The notes under the pieces were generated by a model. That model worked only from the letters and a program-made list of their open reading frames with translations, ran no database searches and was not told the origin of the DNA. This document shows, piece after piece, positions 5,968 through 9,786 of a stretch of DNA of 9,786 nucleotides. Position numbers and translations under genes: made by a program. The number at the start of each line of letters is the position of its first letter. Within the stretch, counting starts at the first letter, position 1. The stretch is from CAZHRJ01 sp964534765 (GTDB taxonomy: Bacteria; Lindowbacteria; 2-12-FULL-62-27), in NCBI GenBank assembly GCA_964534765.1, contig CAZHRJ010000112.1:1-9786 (forward strand), given 5' to 3'.

Positions 5968-8900
5968 ATGAAACGTAAACCGGCTGGTATCTCTCGAATA
6001 GGTTCCCTTGCTCAGTGGACCATCGCCCTTTCCCTTCTGGGGTGGCATGCGGCCGCCCGTGTCGAACCCCTCCGCGCGGATGAGCCGTCGAGCGCCATGA
6101 ATCAGTATATGCGCGGCATGCAGGCGGAGCGCGAGGGAAATGTGGAGGAGGCGTTCGACGCCTACAAGGATGCGGTGCGGACCGGCAGCGACCTGCGGGC
6201 GACGGTCGGATCGCTGGTCCGAATGGCGAGAATTCAGATGATGCGCCGGTCCGACGCGGATGCTCAGGAGTACATCGATCAAGTCCTTCAGCGGGCGCCG
6301 GATCATGCGGAGGCAAAATTGATGCAGGCCCGGCTGTGGCTCCTGCAGGATAATCCGCGGAAAGCGTCGCGGCTGTTCGAGCAGCTGGCCCAACGGGAAC
6401 AGGTGGCGGTTGAGGCTCATATCGGACTGTTCGAGGCCGCCTTTATCAGAGCCGATGCGGCTCAAATTCAGCGTTCACGGAACCGGCTGATGAAGGTCAT
6501 TGGAGAAAGCCTTGAATTGCGGGCCCGGGCGACCAAATCCCTGCGGGACGACGCCGAGTTTTTTTCCCAGGCCGCCAGGGCCGAGCTGGCGACGGCCCTG
6601 GCGGAAGTCTACGCCGCTTTGGAGCCGGGACCACCCGGCAAACACCTGCTGGCGATGATGCGATACCAGGCCAATCAACTGGACGCCGCCAAGGAATTGT
6701 TTGCAGAGCTGGTCGCGGTGGAGAAGATGCGGGAATCCGCCGAGATGATGCTGTCCCAGATCGAAATCCGCAGGAAAGAATTGCAATGGGGAGAGAAGCG
6801 GGAGCATTTGAAGAAACTGAAGGAGATGTTGTCCTTGGCGGAGAGTGAATCGCGCTGGGAGGACGCGCTCTCGCTGGCCGATCAGATGATTCTTTACGGC
6901 CGGGACGTTTCTGCGCTGGACGTGTCGGAGGTGGAGCAGAAGAGGCCGTACCTTCAGAAACGCCGTGCGGAATCTGTGTTGGCCAGATCCAAGCGTTCGG
7001 CGGATGAGGCCATGCGGGCCGGCCGGCATTTTGAAGCGGCTCAAATCCTCCGGCAGGCGCGGCCGATCATTGGCGCCACTCTCGTAACAGACGGGATGCT
7101 GGCGGAGGCCATCCTGAAGTCGTTGATGAGTGTCCCGCCGGCGGAACAGGAATCCGTGTTGAGGGAGGTACTGGCCATCGAAAATGACCTGGCGGCCATC
7201 CAGGGCGCGTTACAGACCAGCATCATGGCCCAGACACACGCGCATCTGGGCGTTCTGCTGGAATCGCAAGGACGATTTGCGGAGGCGGCGGTGCACTATC
7301 GGACCGCCGTGGATAAATTTTCCAACATGCCCGACTTGTCCCGCAGGTTGTGGGCGGCTCGAATCCGGGCCAATCTGTGGGTATCCCTCCTGCTTTGCGT
7401 CGGCGTTCTGCTGGTCGGGACGCTGCTCTTTGTTCGCTGGCCGAATCTTCACCGGATCCTGATGGCCTATGCCCGCTGGCAACACGGAATGTGGTATCGC
7501 CGGCCGGAGCAGGAGTACCATGCTCTGACGGCGCTGGTGGCTCTCCTGCCGAATCGGACGGACCTCAAGCGCCGGCTGATTCAGATGGCGGATGAAAAGG
7601 GAGATGAAGATGTCAGCCTCTATCTGCATGAGCAGCTCCGGAGGGAGGCATCGCTGGATCAGGCGGGACTTCTCAGACTGTATGAGTTGTATCGAAAACG
7701 AAAAATCGAAGACAAACTGTACGGTCTTGTTGTCGAACTTCTCAAGGGCGTCTTGGATCATTCGACACGACCCAGAATATTGGAAACCAAATACGGGATG
7801 GATTTCCTGGCCGGACGGTTCAAAGAGGCGCTGTCCGCGGGCAGGGAACTGATGTCTCTTCGGCCAACTGCGGAATTGGCCGAACAGATGATTTCCCTGA
7901 TGCGCCGGTCGGGGGAGGATGCTGATCTCAAGACGTTGCTGCTGTATTACAGGGTTTGGCTGAAGTTTCAGCCACATGCGGCCGAGCAGATCGGCGCCGA
8001 GGCGGAAACGATTCTTGAAAAACTGGCCGCTCAGCCGGATTCCGAGGAGGATCCGGCAGTTCGGGAATGGGTCCAATTCTTATTCGAAATCCATATCAAA
8101 GCCGGCAACCATCGCCGCGCGGCTGACGTCCTGGAATACCGAACCCGGATTGAAAAGGACCCGGTCCCTGTATTGCAGACTCTCTTGAAACTCTATCAAT
8201 CCCTTTCCGACGGCGACGCTCTGTTTCAGACAACCCGCCGCATTCATCAGGCCGATCCGAAGAACTTCGAATCGGGAATGAATTATGCCGACCTTCTGTT
8301 GAAACAATCCCAGAACGAGGAGGCTGAAGCGGTCTACCTGAAACTGCTGTCTCACCATCCCAATAGTGTCGTCCTCGTGAATACGTTGACCGGCATGGCC
8401 AAACACCATTTCGAATCGGATGTTCCGTCGGGACTGGATCGCGCCGTTTCGTTGCTTCGGTCCATTGTCGGGACGACCTTTCTGGATACCAAGGAAACCC
8501 GTCTCCTGCTGGTTCGATGCCTGATGAAAAAAAATCAATATGATGAGGCGATCGCCATTGCCCAGCTGATCGAGGGCGGGGGATACAATAAATTCCGGGC
8601 GTCATCGCTTCTGGCGGAGGCCTTTTTGCGCAAACATCAGCCTGGTCTTGCGGCCGATGTCCTGTCCAAAGTCAATTTCGATGAACCGACTCTGACGGAT
8701 GATCTCCGTAAGGAGATAAAATATTTGCAGGCCGAGGTGTTTGAGGCACAGGGCCGGCTGAATGAGGCAGTCGATATACTGGATGAACTCCTTTTGAAAG
8801 ACATCACCTTCAAGGACGTCAAAGCCCGGCACGAACGGCTGGCGCGCGTGACAGAGCGGCATGCGTCGATGGCCTGCAAGTCCTGTGGAAAACCAAATCC

Positions 8901-8970
8901 GCCTGGCAGCCGGTTTTGCGGATTTTGCGGGCTCCCCTGTGAGCAGCCCTCGGCCGGCACGGGACATTGA
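5968..8970 (+). CDS. Large TPR protein with central membrane segment and C-terminal zinc ribbon
   Basis: A 1000-residue protein. It starts with a basic n-region (MKRKPAG) and a hydrophobic stretch (SLAQWTIALSLLGWHAAA), a signal peptide or anchor. The first half is alpha-helical with TPR-like units (MQAEREGNVEEAFDAYKDAV near 45; others such as FAEAAVHYRTAV near 440). A strong membrane segment, WVSLLLCVGVLLVGTLLFV, lies at about 471-489, followed by basic residues (RWPNLHR...YRRPEQ). The second half again has TPRs (NEEAEAVYLKLLSHHP; RLNEAVDILDELL). The last 31 residues contain a zinc ribbon, CKSCG-x9-CGFCG (C970, C973, C984, C987). The likely topology is N-half periplasmic, C-half and zinc ribbon cytoplasmic. 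Function unknown; TPRs imply a scaffold or assembly role. A GTG at 5953 would add five residues; the ATG at 5968 directly precedes the basic signal n-region and is preferred. It lies 57 bases before lptE, probably in one transcript. Confidence 0.88.
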   Translation: MKRKPAGISRIGSLAQWTIALSLLGWHAAARVEPLRADEPSSAMNQYMRGMQAEREGNVEEAFDAYKDAVRTGSDLRATVGSLVRMARIQMMRRSDADAQEYIDQVLQRAPDHAEAKLMQARLWLLQDNPRKASRLFEQLAQREQVAVEAHIGLFEAAFIRADAAQIQRSRNRLMKVIGESLELRARATKSLRDDAEFFSQAARAELATALAEVYAALEPGPPGKHLLAMMRYQANQLDAAKELFAELVAVEKMRESAEMMLSQIEIRRKELQWGEKREHLKKLKEMLSLAESESRWEDALSLADQMILYGRDVSALDVSEVEQKRPYLQKRRAESVLARSKRSADEAMRAGRHFEAAQILRQARPIIGATLVTDGMLAEAILKSLMSVPPAEQESVLREVLAIENDLAAIQGALQTSIMAQTHAHLGVLLESQGRFAEAAVHYRTAVDKFSNMPDLSRRLWAARIRANLWVSLLLCVGVLLVGTLLFVRWPNLHRILMAYARWQHGMWYRRPEQEYHALTALVALLPNRTDLKRRLIQMADEKGDEDVSLYLHEQLRREASLDQAGLLRLYELYRKRKIEDKLYGLVVELLKGVLDHSTRPRILETKYGMDFLAGRFKEALSAGRELMSLRPTAELAEQMISLMRRSGEDADLKTLLLYYRVWLKFQPHAAEQIGAEAETILEKLAAQPDSEEDPAVREWVQFLFEIHIKAGNHRRAADVLEYRTRIEKDPVPVLQTLLKLYQSLSDGDALFQTTRRIHQADPKNFESGMNYADLLLKQSQNEEAEAVYLKLLSHHPNSVVLVNTLTGMAKHHFESDVPSGLDRAVSLLRSIVGTTFLDTKETRLLLVRCLMKKNQYDEAIAIAQLIEGGGYNKFRASSLLAEAFLRKHQPGLAADVLSKVNFDEPTLTDDLRKEIKYLQAEVFEAQGRLNEAVDILDELLLKDITFKDVKARHERLARVTERHASMACKSCGKPNPPGSRFCGFCGLPCEQPSAGTGH

Positions 8971-8975
8971 CGCCA

Positions 8976-9014
8976 TTTCTCGATCCATGCTTAAACTCAC
9001 GTTGGATCGGGAAA
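8976..9014 (+). promoter_or_regulatory. RNA hairpin next to the lptE Shine-Dalgarno
   Basis: Bases 8976-8987 (tttctcgatcca) pair with 9003-9014 (tggatcgggaaa) over 12 bp, all Watson-Crick except one G-U, with a 15-base loop. The 3' arm ends inside the AAGGAGG Shine-Dalgarno at 9013-9019, leaving GGAGG free. It lies wholly in the 57-base gap between the TPR gene and lptE. There is no U-tract, so it is not an ordinary terminator. Translation control, RNA processing or 3'-end protection of the upstream message are possible roles. Confidence 0.5.
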
Positions 9015-9030
9015 GGAGGGGGAACTGATG
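9013..9030 (+). promoter_or_regulatory. Strong Shine-Dalgarno for lptE
   Basis: AAGGAGG at 9013-9019 followed by GGG lies 8 bases before the ATG at 9028. It is the strongest ribosome binding site in the window and fixes the lptE start. Confidence 0.85.
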
Positions 9031-9552
9031 AAATATCATCGGATGGCCGCATGGGGAGTCCTCTCTGTCGTTTGCATGTCCCTGTCCGCCTGTACGGAGG
9101 AATCAAAAAGTTTTACAGTCCCTCATGGACTTCGAAAAATTCACGTGGAAATCTTCGTGAACCAGACTTTTGAAATCGGCATCGAGGACCTGGTCACCCA
9201 TAAAACCATAGAGGTCCTGCTGAAGGACGCCCAGGTGGCGGTCGTCGAGAAGGTGGAAGCCGATGCCATTCTGTTGGGGAAGATTCAAAAATATGTCCGG
9301 GAACCCATCGCTTTCGATCAGAATAATGTCGCCACCCTCTACCGGATCTACATGGTGATGCAGGCGGAATTGGTTAGCCCTCGATCCGAAGAGAGGTTTT
9401 GGGTTGAGCCGGTGATCGATCATCAGACGACCTACTCAACGGTTGCGCCTCCGATCGAGACGGAAGCCATGGCCAAGGAGCGTCTCGCCGGCCTCCTGGC
9501 GAATGACATGCTGACCCGGGTGACCCAGGGCTGGATTAATTTGAAAAAGTAG
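9028..9552 (+). CDS. lptE: LptE-like LPS-assembly lipoprotein
   Basis: The protein (174 aa) is a predicted outer-membrane lipoprotein that would plug and support the LptD barrel delivering LPS to the cell surface. A lipoprotein signal peptide ends in the lipobox L19-S20-A21-C22. The mature part has the LptE/LptE-like pattern: RKIHVEIFVNQTFEIGIED at 36-54 (family form IxVPxFxNxTxxxGLE), VEADAILLGKIQKYVREPIA (family form ADaxLxGxI..y.r.pv..d), then a YRIYMVMQAEL strand and a C-terminal amphipathic helix (AKERLAGLLANDMLTRV). Length and order fit the family. Residue 23 is Thr, not Asp, so no +2 inner-membrane retention signal is seen. A probable holA gene follows, as in many bacteria, which strengthens the call. 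LptD and other Lpt genes are not in the window. Confidence 0.85.
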   Translation: MKYHRMAAWGVLSVVCMSLSACTEESKSFTVPHGLRKIHVEIFVNQTFEIGIEDLVTHKTIEVLLKDAQVAVVEKVEADAILLGKIQKYVREPIAFDQNNVATLYRIYMVMQAELVSPRSEERFWVEPVIDHQTTYSTVAPPIETEAMAKERLAGLLANDMLTRVTQGWINLKK

Positions 9553-9592
9553 GACATTCACATGAGGCTGGTTTCTGGCTTGCTGGACAAAC

Positions 9593-9607
9593 GCCGCTTC
9601 AGGCGGC
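9593..9607 (+). other. Small GC-rich hairpin between lptE and holA
   Basis: GCCGC and GCGGC form a perfect 5-bp stem around the loop TTCAG. It lies 16 bases before the proposed GTG start of holA and has no T-tract, so it is not a clear terminator. It may be chance. Confidence 0.25.
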
Positions 9608-9623
9608 ACTCCGATGGATTCCC

Positions 9624-9786
9624 GTGGCCTATCGACGAGACACACTCCGACCTGAACAGGTTTTGAAATTTTTTTCGCCGTCGGTCGGAAAAGCCGAGCG
9701 GTGGCCGGCCTGGATACTCGTCCGCTGGGAGGACGCCTTCCTGCTGAAGCGCTGGATTCGCCAGATGTGGGAGACCATTTCGGCCG
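9624..9786 (+). CDS. holA: DNA polymerase III delta subunit HolA, N-terminal part (window edge)
   Basis: The frame opens after a TAA at 9537-9539 and stays open to the window end. GTG at 9624 is the only plausible start I find in the open frame upstream of the conserved region. The 54 visible residues begin MAYRRDTLRPEQVLKFF and continue with WILVRWEDAFLLKRWIRQMW. They match the N-terminal pattern of delta subunits, where a short RPEQ-type helix is followed by a hydrophobic strand (PVYLLxGxD) and FLLxxxxxxI. In place of the usual Gly-Asp/Glu after the strand there is RWED. Delta is the clamp-loader subunit that opens the beta clamp at replication forks. The call rests on this short match and on the conserved lptE-holA order. 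Translation has only a weak upstream GATGGA ribosome site. Confidence 0.55.
   Translation, partial: MAYRRDTLRPEQVLKFFSPSVGKAERWPAWILVRWEDAFLLKRWIRQMWETISA

Noticed and set aside
7210..8076. Long antisense open frame (288 codons) opposite the TPR gene
   Set aside because: It lies fully within a convincing coding gene, has no recognisable motifs and shows the low-complexity Gln/Arg/Pro-rich look of a shadow frame in GC-rich DNA.

Overview
The window looks like chromosomal DNA of a diderm (LPS-type) bacterium of moderately high GC, roughly 55-60% by eye. An LptE-like outer-membrane lipoprotein, a periplasmic MltB-type murein hydrolase and several signal-peptide proteins support this. I see no transposase, integrase, phage or CRISPR signal. 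I cannot place the organism in a phylum from these sequences.

Layout. (1) Bases 158-3001, plus strand: a tight three-gene operon. It encodes an MltB-family lytic transglycosylase, a NagZ-type beta-N-acetylglucosaminidase whose GTG start overlaps the previous stop by 4 bases, and a NahK-like APH-fold sugar kinase 13 bases further on. Together they read as a peptidoglycan turnover and salvage route: cut the glycan, release GlcNAc, phosphorylate the free sugar. (2) Bases 5095-3021, minus strand: a secreted ComEC-type metallo-beta-lactamase-fold protein with a C-terminal lectin-like domain, then tRNA-Leu(CAG), then a small TPR-like protein that converges on the kinase gene with 19 bases between the stops. 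(3) Bases 5172-9786, plus strand: a 220-residue membrane protein whose soluble part resembles the N-terminal (N2) domain of GspE/PilB ATPases, a 1000-residue protein with TPRs on both sides of a central membrane segment and a C-terminal zinc ribbon, an LptE-like lipoprotein, and the start of a probable holA (DNA polymerase III delta subunit) cut by the window edge. The lptE-holA order is widely conserved and supports both calls.

Most of the window serves the cell envelope: murein recycling, LPS export, and large membrane-spanning scaffold-like proteins. The points most worth a second look are the NahK-like kinase coupled to NagZ, the ATPase-less GspE-N2-like membrane protein, the TPR-TM-TPR-zinc ribbon protein, and a 12-bp-stem hairpin directly against the Shine-Dalgarno sequence of lptE.
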